64,000 bases of DNA, from the NCBI GenBank assembly GCA_945904955.1, contig CAMDPO010000002.1, positions 1 to 64,000 on the forward strand, read 5' to 3'. Positions 25,083 to 38,874 of the stretch are shown piece by piece. Every line of letters starts with the position of its first letter. Positions within the stretch are counted from its first letter, which is position 1. Under the pieces are notes generated by a model that was given only the letters and a program-made list of their open reading frames with translations, was not told the DNA's origin and did not search any database. Both the position numbers and the translations under genes were made by a program. Origin of the DNA: Rhizobium sp. Q54 (lineage in GTDB: Bacteria; Pseudomonadota; Alphaproteobacteria; UBA2966; CAIVPW01).

Positions 25083-25324
25083 CTTCGTGCCACTCAAAGC
25101 AAAATACGCCATTGGTCGTTGATGCGGATGCTGTGCTGGCCGCGCCGGTCGCCGCGCAACGTCTCCAGCCGATTGCTTGGCAGACCGCGCAGCGCCATCA
25201 AGCTATCCGCGGCGTCGAGCAAGCGCAGGTGCTTGATAGCCTGCCGCTCAAAGCCGCCGAACTCCCGGACGCGCGCGCCAGCGAAGAGACGCTCGGCGCG
25301 CCGGTCGCGAAAGCTCCGAATCAC
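25045..25324 (-). pseudogene. higB: HigB-type toxin, single-base frameshift
   Basis: The open frame (76 aa) ends abruptly in INDQWRILL. Dropping one base of the A4 run at 25101-25104 (T4 on the coding strand) restores ...QWRICFEWHEDGAHNVEIVDYH and a stop at 25047-25045, giving 92 aa, the normal HigB length. The N-terminal part is normal (MIRSFRDRRAERLFAG, RGQHSIRINDQWRI). As written, the C-terminal strand carrying the EIVDYH motif is lost, so the mRNA interferase is probably inactive; a sequencing slip at the tract is the alternative. Confidence 0.82.
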
Positions 25325-25374
25325 GGTCCGAAGATAGACCTTGTACGCTGTACGTCAAGCATACCGCCGGGGCG

Positions 25375-29150
<3,776 letters not shown>

Positions 29151-29266
29151 CTAGGGCGGAGAAGTTTTTAGGTTGGTCGCGCTTTCCACGGCGAACCGCT
29201 CCACACGTCGCGCCGGAGGCGCGCCCACGCGCCAGCGTGCTATCCGCACGACGCCTGAAAGCGCTC

Positions 29267-30094
29267 CTAGCCGCGCGTCATCGCGGACATCATGCGCCGC
29301 CACCACGAGCGCACTTCCGCCGCCGGGTTGTCGTCCTCGAGAGCCGGCGCAACACCCGCCTGGGCGAGCAGTCGGTAGGAGTCGAGGTACCAGTCGCTGC
29401 CTGGGAAGTTGTAGCCGAGCACGGCCGCGGCGGCCTGGGCCTCCGTCACGACGCCCAGCGCCAGGTAGCACTCGGTCAGGCGGTGCAGCGCCTCCGGCAC
29501 GTGCGATGTCGTCTGGTGGTCGGCAATGACCATGCGGAAGCGGCTGATGGCGGACACGTACTCGCCGCGCGCCAGATAGAAGCGGCCGATCGTCATTTCC
29601 TTGCCGGCCAGATGCTCCCGCACCAGCTCGATCTTGAGCTCCGCGTCGCGGGCGTATTCGGTGTTCGGGTAGCGCGTGGCGACCAGCTGCAGCGCCGCCA
29701 GCGCCGCCTGGGTGGACGCCTGGTCGCGGCGCACGTCGACGATCTGCTCGTAGTGGCTGATGGCGACGAGGTAGTTGGCGTAGGGCGCATCCTCGTTGCC
29801 GGGATGCAGCTGGATGTAGCGCTGGGCCGCCAGGATCGACGCGTCGAAGTCGCCGACGCGATAGTAGGCGTAGGCGCCCTGCAGCTCGGCGCGGGTCGCC
29901 CATTGCGAATAGGGATGCTGGCGCTCGACCTCGTCGAAGGCGGCGGCGGCATCGGCCCAGCGGCCGGCTTGTAGGTGGTCCATCGCCTCGTTGTAGAGTT
30001 CCTCGACCGAACGCTCGACGTACTCGGGCTCGCGGCTGGCGCAGGCGGCGAGCAGGCAGAGGCCGGCGACGGCCAGCAGGCGACGGAGATTCAT
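29267..30094 (-). CDS. bamD: Outer membrane assembly lipoprotein BamD
   Basis: The product is 275 aa. The signal and lipobox are MNLRRLLAVAGLCLLAACAS (Cys18). Five TPR-like helical repeats follow (LYNEAMDHLQAGRWADAAAAFDEVERQHPYSQWA, YANYLVAISHYEQIVDVRRDQ, ARGEYVSAISRFRMVIADHQ). BamD is an essential member of the BAM complex that inserts beta-barrel proteins into the outer membrane. The position between lpxC and recN is the conserved alphaproteobacterial one. Confidence 0.96.
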   Translation of the reverse strand: MNLRRLLAVAGLCLLAACASREPEYVERSVEELYNEAMDHLQAGRWADAAAAFDEVERQHPYSQWATRAELQGAYAYYRVGDFDASILAAQRYIQLHPGNEDAPYANYLVAISHYEQIVDVRRDQASTQAALAALQLVATRYPNTEYARDAELKIELVREHLAGKEMTIGRFYLARGEYVSAISRFRMVIADHQTTSHVPEALHRLTECYLALGVVTEAQAAAAVLGYNFPGSDWYLDSYRLLAQAGVAPALEDDNPAAEVRSWWRRMMSAMTRG

Positions 30095-30126
30095 GCGCGG
30101 ATCAAGTCTATACGATTCATGGCAAA

Positions 30127-30149
30127 GAGCAGTGCCCCAGGCACCGCTC
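30127..30149 (-). terminator. Hairpin after lpxC
   Basis: On the minus strand GAGCGGTGCC-TGG-GGCACTGCTC followed by TTTG makes a 10-bp stem with one mismatch, 38 bases beyond the lpxC stop and just before bamD. It is probably a weak terminator or attenuator. Confidence 0.5.
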
Positions 30150-30186
30150 TATAGCATGGCCCCAAGGACCAAATCTGGCCGGAAAA

Positions 30187-31125
30187 CTAGGCCGTGGCGA
30201 CCGCGGCCGCGGCGAGCGGCGTAGTTTCGCGGGCGATGTCGGACACCACCGGCTCGAAGCGCCAGGCCGACTTGTCGGCGAACAGGGCGCGCAGCAGCAT
30301 GTGGGTCACGGCGTGGCCGGAGCGCAGGCCGATGACGTGGGCAACGATAGGCGCGCCGGCGAGGTAGAGGTCGCCGATGCAGTCCAGGATCTTGTGGCGG
30401 ACGAACTCGTCGTCGTAGCGCAGGCCACCGGCGTTCAGCACCTTGTCGCCGTCGACGACGACGGCGTTGTCGAGGGAGCCGCCGCGGGCAAAGCCCTTGG
30501 CGCGCATGGCCTCGACCTCGTGGGCGAAGCCGAACGTGCGGGCGCGGCCGATCTCTTCCTTGAAGGCCGACGCGCTGCCGCGGAAGGCGCGGCGCTGGTG
30601 CACGCCGCCAGAGGACGTTCCTTGGCCCTTGGAGGGGCCGTCGAAGTCGATCTCGAAGTCGATACGGAATTCGTGAGCCGGGCGCAGCGCGGCGCGGCGA
30701 TCACCGTCCACCACCTCGACCGGACGCAGCACGCGCAGCACGCGGCGCGGCGATTCCTGGGCGATGGTGCCGGCGCATTCCATGAGCAGCACGAACGGAT
30801 GGGCGCTGCCGTCCATGGCGGGAACTTCGGGGCCGTTCAGCTCGACGATGGCGTTGTCGATGCCGCAGCCGGCGAACGCGGCCATCAAATGCTCGATGGT
30901 CATCACCGAGGTGCCGAACTCGTTGCCGATGCTGGTGCACAGCACGCTGGCGCGCACGCGATCCCACCGCGCCTGCACGCGGGCGATGCCGGGGGCGACG
31001 TCGGAACGCAAGAACGCGATGCCGGTATCGGCCGCTGCCGGATGCAGCGTCAGGCTTACCTGCACGCCGGTATGCAAACCGACGCCGGTGCAGCTGATTC
31101 TGTTCTTGAGAGTCCGTTGCAGCAT
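30187..31125 (-). CDS. lpxC: UDP-3-O-acyl-N-acetylglucosamine deacetylase
   Basis: The product is 312 aa. It is the committed zinc-dependent step of lipid A synthesis. Motifs: TLKNRISCTGVGLHTG at the start, TIEHLMAAFAGCGIDNAIVELNGPEVPAMDGSA (zinc His and catalytic Glu region), ARTFGFAHEVEAMRAKGFARGGSLDNAVV, and FVRHKILDCIGDLYLAG with the second zinc site (His, Asp). The insert around FDGPSKGQGTSSGGVHQRR is longer and more polar than usual. It lies between ftsZ and bamD with its own upstream space (231 bases to ftsZ). Confidence 0.96.
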   Translation of the reverse strand: MLQRTLKNRISCTGVGLHTGVQVSLTLHPAAADTGIAFLRSDVAPGIARVQARWDRVRASVLCTSIGNEFGTSVMTIEHLMAAFAGCGIDNAIVELNGPEVPAMDGSAHPFVLLMECAGTIAQESPRRVLRVLRPVEVVDGDRRAALRPAHEFRIDFEIDFDGPSKGQGTSSGGVHQRRAFRGSASAFKEEIGRARTFGFAHEVEAMRAKGFARGGSLDNAVVVDGDKVLNAGGLRYDDEFVRHKILDCIGDLYLAGAPIVAHVIGLRSGHAVTHMLLRALFADKSAWRFEPVVSDIARETTPLAAAAVATA

Positions 31126-31308
31126 GTTCCCCCGCTACTCTATCGCGGCCTAGGGCGCCGCTAACCAAGGCGAAAGTGAGATATCTCTTGAAGTGAATTC
31201 TTAACTGGAGCCCCCAAGTCGCTCAATTCACGGTTTCCTACGAATTGTTACGACTTGCCTGAGTGCGGCCGCAATGAAGAGGTCTCCCGAAGGTCACCCA
31301 CCAAAATG

Positions 31309-31343
31309 GAGAGCGGCGAGCCGGTGATCCGGCCCGCCGCTCC
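31309..31343 (-). terminator. Terminator at the end of the dcw block (after ftsZ)
   Basis: On the minus strand GGAGCGGCGGGCCGG-ATCA-CCGGCTCGCCGCTCTCC followed by ATTTTGG forms a roughly 14-bp stem with one mismatch and a short T run, 14 bases past the ftsZ stop. The rest of the 31126-31308 gap holds a GAGATATCTC palindrome near 31170 and probably the lpxC promoter, with no gene. Confidence 0.75.
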
Positions 31344-31356
31344 AGGTTCGTACTCT

Positions 31357-33273
31357 TTAGTTGGTCTGCCGGCGCAGGAAGGCCGGAATCTCCAACAAGT
31401 CGTCCTCACGCTGGGTCGCCGCCGGACGGACCGGCGAATCGACCTTAAGTTGCGGTGCCGCCTCGATTTTTGGCGCGGGCGCCGGAGCCAAGAGGGGCTC
31501 AGGAGCCGCCATGACCGGAGCGGCCGCGGGTGCGGCCGGCGCCGGCAGGGGTGCGCGGGCGATCGGGGCTGCCGGCTGGGTCAGCCGAGCGGCCGCGGGA
31601 GCCGGACGCGCCGGCCCCTTGATGGCTTCCTCGACCTTAGCCGTCGGCTCCTTACCCTTGCGGGCAAGGCCGGTCATCCGCTCGAGCAGGCTGCGCTGCT
31701 CGGTGCGGCGCGGACCGGCACCGTTGGTGACCGCCGCCTCGGCGAACGGATCGGGCGAACGGCGAGCCGCGATCGCCGGCTTCGCTTCGACCGCCGCGGG
31801 CGGGATGTAGTGGTCCATTGCCGGCTGCGCCGAGGCGACCGTACGCAGCATGGGAGCGCTGGTCGGCTGGATCGGACGGCTGGCCGTCGGGGTGAGGCGC
31901 GGGGCCTCGGTGGTCCGCATCTCCGGCTGACGCATCTCGGGCGCGCGCACTTCAGGCTGACGGCTCAGTTGCTGACGCAGCTCGGCCGGGTCGGGAATCC
32001 GCGTGGATTCGAGTTCGGCCATGATGCGCTGGGCCATCGCCAGGGACTCTGCCGGACGGCGCATTTCCGGCTCGGGCTGGCGGAGTGCCGTTGCCGCACC
32101 GGAGTCGTACGCGCGCGGCTGCATGCGATCGATCGAGTCGAGCGAGCGCAACGACGCCGCCGGAATACGCGCCGGAGCGGAGAACGTCGGCTCCGGAGCG
32201 CTGTCGCGCGATTCGGACGACGCATAGGGACCACGGCTGCCGCCGCTGGCGACGGCCGAGACGACTTGCAGCTGCGGCCTGCGCTCGCGCGCGTCGACAG
32301 CGACGTCGATGCCGGTAGCGACGATGGAGATGCGGATACGGCCCTCCATGCGGTCGTCGAAGGTGGAGCCGAAGATGATGTTGGCGTGGTCGGCCACCTC
32401 ATCCTTGATGCGCTTCACCGCCTCGTCGACCTCGAACAGGGTCATGTCGGGGCCGCCGGTGATGTTGATGAGCACGCCGCGCGCACCGCGCACGCAGGTG
32501 TCCTCGAGCAGCGGGTTGGAGATGGCAGCCTCGGCGGCTTCGAGAGCGCGCTTGTCGCCCTCGGCCTCGCCGGTGCCCATCATCGCCTTGCCCATCTCCT
32601 CCATCACCGCTTTGACGTCGGCGAAGTCGAGGTTGATGAGGCCGGGCATGACCATCAGGTCGGTGACGCCACGCACGCCGGCGTGCAGCACGTCGTCGGC
32701 CATCTTGAATGCGTCGGCGAAGGTCGTGCGCTCGTTGGCCACCCGGAACAAATTCTGGTTCGGGATGATGAGTAGCGTGTCGACGTAGTTCTGCAGCTCG
32801 GCGATGCCGGCTTCGGCGATCGCCATGCGGTGCAAGCCTTCGAACTCGAAGGGCTTGGTGATGACGCCGACGGTGAGGATGCCGGCGTCCCGCGCGAGCT
32901 GAGCGATGACCGGCGCCGCACCGGTGCCGGTGCCGCCGCCCATGCCGGCGGTGACGAACGCCATGTGGCTGCCGGCGAGGTGGTCGAGGATTTCGTCCTT
33001 GGCCTCCGACGCGGCGGCGCGGCCGATTTCCGGCTTGGAGCCGGAACCCAGGCCCTGAGTCAGGTTGATGCCGAGCTGGACCTTGCGCGTCGCCTTCGAG
33101 AAGCCGAGCACCTGGGCGTCGGTGTTGCATGCGACGAACTCAACACCCTCCAGGTTCGAGTTGATCATGTTGTTGACGGCGTTGCCGCCAGCGCCGCCCA
33201 CACCGATCACGGTGATCCTGGGCTTGAGCTCCGTCGGCCGGGCAGTACCGAGATTGATCGTCATAGCCTCCAC
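31357..33273 (-). CDS. ftsZ: Cell division GTPase FtsZ, long C-terminal linker
   Basis: The product is 638 aa, against about 380 in E. coli. The GTPase core is canonical: [15 protein letters not shown], the tubulin G-box [14 protein letters not shown], and [11 protein letters not shown]. From about residue 335 to 620 there is a Pro/Ala/Arg-rich disordered linker. The extreme C-terminal peptide [15 protein letters not shown] binds FtsA and other partners. Long linkers are common in alphaproteobacterial FtsZ, but this is at the long end. GAGGAGTGGAGG precedes the ATG. The 125-base ftsA-ftsZ gap may hold a dedicated promoter. Confidence 0.97.
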   Translation of the reverse strand: MEAMTINLGTARPTELKPRITVIGVGGAGGNAVNNMINSNLEGVEFVACNTDAQVLGFSKATRKVQLGINLTQGLGSGSKPEIGRAAASEAKDEILDHLAGSHMAFVTAGMGGGTGTGAAPVIAQLARDAGILTVGVITKPFEFEGLHRMAIAEAGIAELQNYVDTLLIIPNQNLFRVANERTTFADAFKMADDVLHAGVRGVTDLMVMPGLINLDFADVKAVMEEMGKAMMGTGEAEGDKRALEAAEAAISNPLLEDTCVRGARGVLINITGGPDMTLFEVDEAVKRIKDEVADHANIIFGSTFDDRMEGRIRISIVATGIDVAVDARERRPQLQVVSAVASGGSRGPYASSESRDSAPEPTFSAPARIPAASLRSLDSIDRMQPRAYDSGAATALRQPEPEMRRPAESLAMAQRIMAELESTRIPDPAELRQQLSRQPEVRAPEMRQPEMRTTEAPRLTPTASRPIQPTSAPMLRTVASAQPAMDHYIPPAAVEAKPAIAARRSPDPFAEAAVTNGAGPRRTEQRSLLERMTGLARKGKEPTAKVEEAIKGPARPAPAAARLTQPAAPIARAPLPAPAAPAAAPVMAAPEPLLAPAPAPKIEAAPQLKVDSPVRPAATQREDDLLEIPAFLRRQTN

Positions 33274-33398
33274 TCCTCAAAACAGCATTTTTGATTCGCC
33301 GGCTCTCCGCCGGACCGAGGTATCGCGTGGTCTTGCGCCACGTTGTCGTGCCCTCCCGATCAATTCCCCCGCCAGATGCCCGTCCGGCGGTTTTCTCG

Positions 33399-34673
33399 TT
33401 ACAAGTTGGCGCGCAGCCATCGCCCGACGCGGGCGAAGGAACTGCCTCCCTTTTCAGCGGGGCCGAGGGACCCCACGTCGGCGTCGGCGAGACCGCTCGC
33501 CGCGTACAGCAGCATCCCGGCTGCCGTCGCGAAGGCGGGGCCCGCAGTCGATTCCGCCAAGCCTTCCACGCCCAGTGGACGGCCCGGCCGGATCTGCTTT
33601 TCCAAGATGCGCGCGGCGACTTCGCCGACTCCGTCGAGCTGACTGGCGCCGCCGGTCAACACGACGCGGCGGCCGGCGACTTCATCACAGCCGGACGCCG
33701 AAAGACGTTCGCGCACGTGCTCGAACAATTCCTCGATGCGCGGCCGCACGATGCGCACGAGCTCGCTGCGCGGCACGGGATTTCCACCGATGCGTGGCGC
33801 TTCGCCGATGAGCGGCACGTCGACCAGCTCGCGGTCGTCGCCGGGATTCTCGACGGCGCTGGCGTAAAGAGTCTTCAGGCGTTCGGCGTGCTGCATGCTG
33901 GTGCCGAGTCCGCGCGCGATGTCGTTGGTGACGTGCTGGCCGCCGAGGCCGACCGAGTCGACGAGGACCGGGCCGCCTTCGGAGAACACGGCAATGGTGG
34001 TGAGGCCGCCGCCCATGTCGACGACCGTGGCGCCGAGGTCGCGCTCGTCGTCGACGAGAGTGGCCAAGCCGGCGGCATAGGCGGACGAGACCGGGCCCTG
34101 GACCTCGAGGTCGCCGCGGCCGACACAGATTGCCAGGTTGCGTGCCTGGCTCGCGTCGGCAGTGACGACGTGGAGGTGAACGCCGAGGCGCGCGCCGAAC
34201 ATGCCGCGCGGCTCGCGGATGCCGGTGGCACCGTCGATCGAATATTGCAGCGGGATGGCGTGGATGACCTCGCGGCCGGCGACGTCGGCGCGGATCATCG
34301 CCTGCTCGATGGCGCGATGAACGTCGGCGTCGGTGACCTTGGTGCCGGTGACCGCGACCTCGACGCCGATGGTCTGCGAGTGCTGATGGCCGGCCGACAG
34401 GTTCACGTAGGCCTGCCCAAGGCTGTCGCCCGCCATTTTCTCGGCGCCGTGGACGGCGGCGCGGATCGAATCCTCGATTGCGTCCATGTCGACCACTGCG
34501 CCAGCCTTGATGCCGCGGGCGAGGTGATGGCCGACGCCGGTCACCTTGACCGAGCCCGCCGCGCCGACCTTGGCGATCAGGCAGCAGACCTTGGTGGTGC
34601 CGACGTCGAGGGCGGCGATGGTGCCGTTCGGCGTGTTGGAGCGCGGACGTTGGGCGCGCGTGAACATCAACAT
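33399..34673 (-). CDS. ftsA: Cell division protein FtsA
   Basis: The product is 424 aa from the ATG at 34673 (TGACATG junction with ftsQ). It has the actin-like fold: phosphate-1 motif GTIAALDVGTTKVCCLIAKVG, the SHS2/1C domain (IEDSIRAAVHGAEKMAGDSL), phosphate-2 region ATVVDMGGGLTTIAVFSEGG and adenosine motif VVLTGGASQLDGV. The C-terminal amphipathic helix SSFARVGRWLRANL is the membrane target. It anchors FtsZ filaments. The longer track ORF adds a shadow of ftsQ. Confidence 0.97.
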   Translation of the reverse strand: MLMFTRAQRPRSNTPNGTIAALDVGTTKVCCLIAKVGAAGSVKVTGVGHHLARGIKAGAVVDMDAIEDSIRAAVHGAEKMAGDSLGQAYVNLSAGHQHSQTIGVEVAVTGTKVTDADVHRAIEQAMIRADVAGREVIHAIPLQYSIDGATGIREPRGMFGARLGVHLHVVTADASQARNLAICVGRGDLEVQGPVSSAYAAGLATLVDDERDLGATVVDMGGGLTTIAVFSEGGPVLVDSVGLGGQHVTNDIARGLGTSMQHAERLKTLYASAVENPGDDRELVDVPLIGEAPRIGGNPVPRSELVRIVRPRIEELFEHVRERLSASGCDEVAGRRVVLTGGASQLDGVGEVAARILEKQIRPGRPLGVEGLAESTAGPAFATAAGMLLYAASGLADADVGSLGPAEKGGSSFARVGRWLRANL

Positions 34674-34674
34674 G

Positions 34675-35577
34675 TCAGACCGGCCTCGCGGGTGCTTTGG
34701 GTTTGACGCCGGGCGGCCGCGGCGGCGCGGGTGGTTCGAGGCGCAGGACGAGGCGATCGCCGAGGCGCAGGTCGATGATCTGCACGGCCCGGTCGAGGAT
34801 GCGGTACTGCGCGTCGAGCTCGGCGAGGCGCGACCAGGCGCCCGCGGCGCCCTCTTCGGGCAGCTTGGCGACGACGCCGTTGTCGAAATGGACGTCCCAG
34901 CGGCGGCCGCCGACGCGCACCGCGGCGCGCACGCGGACGTGCAGGCTCGGCACGACGGCAATCATGTCCATCAGGGCGCCAGCATGGGCGGCGGCGGCGG
35001 CGCCGACGATCATCGGCAGGTTCGAGAACTGGCCGAGGCCGTGGTCGGTGATGACGGCGCCTTCGCGATCGATGAGCAGCAGGCGGCGGTCGCTCTGCCA
35101 CAGGGCGAACGGGATGCGTTCGGTGACCTCGACGTGGATGCGATCCGGCAGGCGGCGCGACACCATGGCCGATTGGATCCAGCCGAGGCGTTCGATGCGC
35201 GCGCGCGCCGCGTCGGCGTCGAAGCTGAGCAGAAGGTCGCCGCGTCCGACGCCCAAGGCACCGAGCAGATCGGCACCGGCGGTCTCGATACGGCCTTCGA
35301 CCGTGACTTCGTTGACGACGAGGCCGGCGGTGACTTGGGTCGCGACGAGGGCGTCGCTGGCGAGCTGCGCGGCGAGCGCCTGCGCGTCTCCGATCTTGCC
35401 AGCCTGCCACGCCCACGCACTGCCGCCCGTGGCGGCAACCAGCAGCACGCCCACGGCGATGGCGCGCTTGTGGCGACCGACGACGCGCAGCCAGCGTTGT
35501 GCCGCGAAGCGCGGCGTGCGCTTCGCAGAGTTGACGAGGCGCCCTTGGGCGACGTCGCGAGACCTCAGCGACGGCAT
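34675..35577 (-). CDS. ftsQ: Cell division protein FtsQ
   Basis: The product is 300 aa from the ATG at 35577, chosen because GGTGGAGGACGCCGG precedes it; it overlaps ddl by 13 bases. There is a cytoplasmic N-tail, one membrane helix (AIAVGVLLVAATGGSAWAW), the POTRA domain (VNEVTVEGRIETAGADLLGALGVGRGDLLLSFDADAARARIERLGWIQSA) and the FtsQ/DivIB beta domain (ERIPFALWQSDRRLLLIDREGAVI). A proline-rich tail ends the protein. It scaffolds FtsB/FtsL in the divisome. Confidence 0.95.
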   Translation of the reverse strand: MPSLRSRDVAQGRLVNSAKRTPRFAAQRWLRVVGRHKRAIAVGVLLVAATGGSAWAWQAGKIGDAQALAAQLASDALVATQVTAGLVVNEVTVEGRIETAGADLLGALGVGRGDLLLSFDADAARARIERLGWIQSAMVSRRLPDRIHVEVTERIPFALWQSDRRLLLIDREGAVITDHGLGQFSNLPMIVGAAAAAHAGALMDMIAVVPSLHVRVRAAVRVGGRRWDVHFDNGVVAKLPEEGAAGAWSRLAELDAQYRILDRAVQIIDLRLGDRLVLRLEPPAPPRPPGVKPKAPARPV

Positions 35578-36491
35578 CCGGCGTCCTCCACCATCCACTC
35601 GACTAGGTCGCCGAAATCGATGCCGTTGTAGTTGGCGATCTCCGGCACCAGGGACGTCGGCGTCATGCCCGGCTGGGTGTTGATCTCGAGCACGTTGAGG
35701 CCGTCGATCTCGCCGGCCGCCTCGTCGTAGCGCAGGTCGACGCGCGTGACGCCGCGGCAGCGGAGAACGCGGTGTGCCTCCTCGGAAATGCGCAGGCAGG
35801 CGTCGGTGGCGGCACGCGAGAGCTTGGCCGGCATCTCGTGCACCGAGCCGCCCGGCCGGTACTTCGCGTCGTAGTCGTAGAAGCCGTTGCCGGTGACCTT
35901 GATCTCGACGACGCCAAGCGCCTTGCCGTTCATGACGGCGACGGCGAGCTCACGGCCGCGCACGTAGCGCTCCACGAGCACGTGGCTGTCGCGGTACTCC
36001 CAGGAACCGTCGGCAAACGGGTTCTCGTCCTGGTCCATGACGATGACGACGCCGACGCTGGAGCCCTCGTTGGTCGGCTTCACGACGTAGGGCGGGCTCA
36101 TCACCGTGCCGGCGATGACCTCGTCGCGATGAGCGATGCGGCCCTCGGGGCAGCGGATGCCAGCGTCGCGGAACATGGCGAGCGCCGCCGGCTTGTCCAT
36201 CGCCAAGGCCGACGCGAGCACGCCGGAGTGGGTGTAGGGCAGGCCCATCATCTCGAGCACGCCCTGAATGCAGCCGTCCTCACCGAAGCGCCCGTGCAGG
36301 GCGTTGAACACGACCTCGGGCTGCAGCTCGGCGAGCTTGATGCCGACGTGCGGGCCGACGTCGACGGGAGTCACGTCGTAGCTGCGTTCGCGCAGAGCCT
36401 TCAGGACGGCGTTGCCGGAGACGAGCGAGACTTCGCGCTCGGCCGACCAGCCGCCCATCAGCACGGCGACGCGCCTACCGTTGCCTGCCAT
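35565..36491 (-). CDS. ddl: D-alanine--D-alanine ligase
   Basis: The product is 308 aa (DdlB-like length). ATP-grasp motifs: VLMGGWSAEREVSLVSGNAV, VFNALHGRFGEDGCIQG, PYVVKPTNEGSSVGVVIV and GLNVLEINTQPGMTPTSLVPE. It forms the D-Ala-D-Ala dipeptide for MurF. Its ATG follows the murB stop closely (shared base at 36491), and its end overlaps ftsQ. Confidence 0.97.
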   Translation of the reverse strand: MAGNGRRVAVLMGGWSAEREVSLVSGNAVLKALRERSYDVTPVDVGPHVGIKLAELQPEVVFNALHGRFGEDGCIQGVLEMMGLPYTHSGVLASALAMDKPAALAMFRDAGIRCPEGRIAHRDEVIAGTVMSPPYVVKPTNEGSSVGVVIVMDQDENPFADGSWEYRDSHVLVERYVRGRELAVAVMNGKALGVVEIKVTGNGFYDYDAKYRPGGSVHEMPAKLSRAATDACLRISEEAHRVLRCRGVTRVDLRYDEAAGEIDGLNVLEINTQPGMTPTSLVPEIANYNGIDFGDLVEWMVEDAGCRR

Positions 36492-37447
36492 CAGGAGACA
36501 GCTCCTGCGCAGTCAGGACCACGGCCTGGGAGCGCGCCGACGCGCTTGATCTCCCATTGCAGCGTGATGCCGGTGGCACCGCGCACGCGCTCGACCAGGT
36601 CGTCGCCGAGACCCTCGATGTCGGATGCAGTGGCAGTGCCCTCGTTAATGAGGAAGTTGCAGTGCTGTTCCGAGACGCGCGCACCGCCACGAGCCAAGCC
36701 GCGGCCGCCGACGCCGTCGATGAGCTTCCAGGCGCTGTTGCCCGGAGGATTCTTGAAGGTGCTGCCACCGGTGCGGGCGCGCACGGGTTGGGTGGACTCG
36801 CGCTGCTCGCGGATGTCGCGCATGCGCGCGGCGATGACGTCCGCCTCGGCCGGCGCGGCACGCAGCACGGCGCTGGTGAAGATCCAGTCCTCGGGCGCGG
36901 CGCAATGACGGTAGGTGAGGTCGAGATCCTTTGCGGAGACCGACTGCACGGTGCCCTTGCTATCCACCGCTTCGGCGCGGATCAGCACGTCGGCGAACTC
37001 GGCGCCGTAGGCGCCGGCATTCATGCGCAGGCCACCGCCCACCGTACCGGGGATGCCGCTCAGGAACTCCAATCCGCCGAGGCCGAGTTGCAGCGCCGTG
37101 AGCGCGACGTTGGCGTCGAGGGCGCCAGCGCCGACATGCAGGCCGTCGTCCTGCAACGCAATCTCCGACAGGCCGCGGCCGAGGCGCACGACCACGCCGG
37201 CGACGCCGCCGTCGCGCACCAGAAGGTTCGAGCCGACGCCGATGGCGATGACGGGCACATCGGTGGGCTTGTGACGCAGGAAGTGGGCGAGGTCGTCGCG
37301 GTCGGCCGGACGGAACACGACTTCGGCCGGGCCGCCGACGCGGAACCAAACGAGCTCGGAGACCGCCACGCACGACCGATAGCGGCCGCGCACGATCGGA
37401 AGCCGATCGACCAGGGAATCATTGCGGGCAATGGCAGCGGCCATCAT
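36491..37447 (-). CDS. murB: UDP-N-acetylenolpyruvoylglucosamine reductase
   Basis: The product is 318 aa, starting at tandem ATGs (37447/37444) that overlap the murC stop. FAD-binding motifs: [52 protein letters not shown] and [17 protein letters not shown] (catalytic Ser in GGSTFKNP), with Glu in [10 protein letters not shown], a variant of the usual SxxHxNFIxN. It reduces UDP-GlcNAc-enolpyruvate to UDP-MurNAc. The 577-aa track ORF includes a shadow of murC. Confidence 0.96.
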   Translation of the reverse strand: MMAAAIARNDSLVDRLPIVRGRYRSCVAVSELVWFRVGGPAEVVFRPADRDDLAHFLRHKPTDVPVIAIGVGSNLLVRDGGVAGVVVRLGRGLSEIALQDDGLHVGAGALDANVALTALQLGLGGLEFLSGIPGTVGGGLRMNAGAYGAEFADVLIRAEAVDSKGTVQSVSAKDLDLTYRHCAAPEDWIFTSAVLRAAPAEADVIAARMRDIREQRESTQPVRARTGGSTFKNPPGNSAWKLIDGVGGRGLARGGARVSEQHCNFLINEGTATASDIEGLGDDLVERVRGATGITLQWEIKRVGALPGRGPDCAGAVS

Positions 37448-38874
37448 GCGCGTGCCTCGCGGGCGCCGCCGCGTGCTTCGGCGAGTTGCAGGGGCAAGAG
37501 CTGGGCCCAGTTGGTGATGCTGCCGGCGCCCAGGCAGACGACGAGGTCGCCAGGGCGGCCGATGTCGAGCACGACCGTGGAGAGATGATCGGGCGATTCC
37601 AGAGTGACGACGTGGCGATGACCGCGGCTGCGCAGCGCGGTCGCCAGGGCGTCCTTGTGGATGCCGGCGATGGGCTGCTCGCCGGCCGGGTAGACGTCGG
37701 CGACGACGACCGTGTCGGCGTCGTTGAAGCAGGAGCAAAACTCCTCGAACAGGTCGCGCAGGCGCGTGAAGCGGTGCGGCTGCACGACGGCGATGACCCG
37801 GCCGCTGTAGGCAGAGCGCGCTGCGGCGAGTACGGCGGCAATCTCGACCGGATGGTGGCCGTAGTCGTCGATGACGGTGATGCCGGCGCCCTCGCCCACG
37901 CGGGTAAAGCGGCGGCGGACGCCCTTGAACTCCGCCAGGGCACGGCGGAGAACCTTCACGTCGATGCCCATCTCGCGCGCGGCGGCGACGGCGACGAGTG
38001 AGTTCTGCACGTTGTGCTGGCCAAGCATCGGCAGCTTGAGCTTCTCGATCGTCTCGCTTGCCCCGGTGATGCGGTCGCTGATGACGACGTCGTACTCGGA
38101 GCCGGACGGCGACAGCTTGATGTTGATGGCGCGCACGTCGGCCTGGGCGCTGACGCCGTAGGTGACGATGCGGCGATCGGAGATGCGTCCGACCAGGGCC
38201 TGCACCTCGGGATGGTCGATGCACAGGATGGCGGAGCCGTAGAACGGGATGTTCTCGACGAACGCCTGGAACGCGCGGCGCGCGTTGTCAAAGGTGCCGT
38301 AGAAGTCGAGATGCTCGGGATCCATGTTGGTGACGACGGCGATGGTCGCCGGCAGGCGCACGAAGGTGCCGTCGCTCTCGTCCGCCTCGACCACCATCCA
38401 CTCGCCCGCGCCGAGGCGCGCGTTGGTGCCCCAGGCATTGAGGATGCCGCCGTTGATGACGGTCGGGTCGTACTGGGCGGTGTCGAGGAGCGCCGCGAGC
38501 ATCGAGGTCGTCGTGGTCTTGCCATGGGTGCCACCGACGGCGATGCACCACTTGAGGCGCATCAGCTCGGCGAGCATCTCGGCGCGGCGCACCACGGGGA
38601 TGAAGCGCTCGCGCGCGGCCACGATCTCAGGATTGTCGGACTTGATGGCCGACGACATGACGACCACCGCCGCGTCGCCAAGGTTCGGCGCCGCGTGACC
38701 GACCGCGACGACGATACCGAGGTCGCGCAGGCGCTTGACGTTGGCGCTCTCGGACTGGTCCGAGCCGCGCACGACATACCCGAGGTTGTGCATGACCTCG
38801 GCGATGCCGCTCATGCCGATGCCACCGATGCCGACGAAATGGATGGTGCCGATGTCGAGGGGCATCTGCCTCAT
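37444..38874 (-). CDS. murC: UDP-N-acetylmuramate--L-alanine ligase
   Basis: The product is 476 aa from the ATG at 38874, overlapping the murG stop (ATGA). Motifs: [22 protein letters not shown] (UDP-binding), [19 protein letters not shown] (ATP), [14 protein letters not shown], and [20 protein letters not shown] with [12 protein letters not shown] in the C-terminal domain. It adds the first amino acid of the stem peptide. Confidence 0.97.
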   Translation of the reverse strand: MRQMPLDIGTIHFVGIGGIGMSGIAEVMHNLGYVVRGSDQSESANVKRLRDLGIVVAVGHAAPNLGDAAVVVMSSAIKSDNPEIVAARERFIPVVRRAEMLAELMRLKWCIAVGGTHGKTTTTSMLAALLDTAQYDPTVINGGILNAWGTNARLGAGEWMVVEADESDGTFVRLPATIAVVTNMDPEHLDFYGTFDNARRAFQAFVENIPFYGSAILCIDHPEVQALVGRISDRRIVTYGVSAQADVRAINIKLSPSGSEYDVVISDRITGASETIEKLKLPMLGQHNVQNSLVAVAAAREMGIDVKVLRRALAEFKGVRRRFTRVGEGAGITVIDDYGHHPVEIAAVLAAARSAYSGRVIAVVQPHRFTRLRDLFEEFCSCFNDADTVVVADVYPAGEQPIAGIHKDALATALRSRGHRHVVTLESPDHLSTVVLDIGRPGDLVVCLGAGSITNWAQLLPLQLAEARGGAREARA

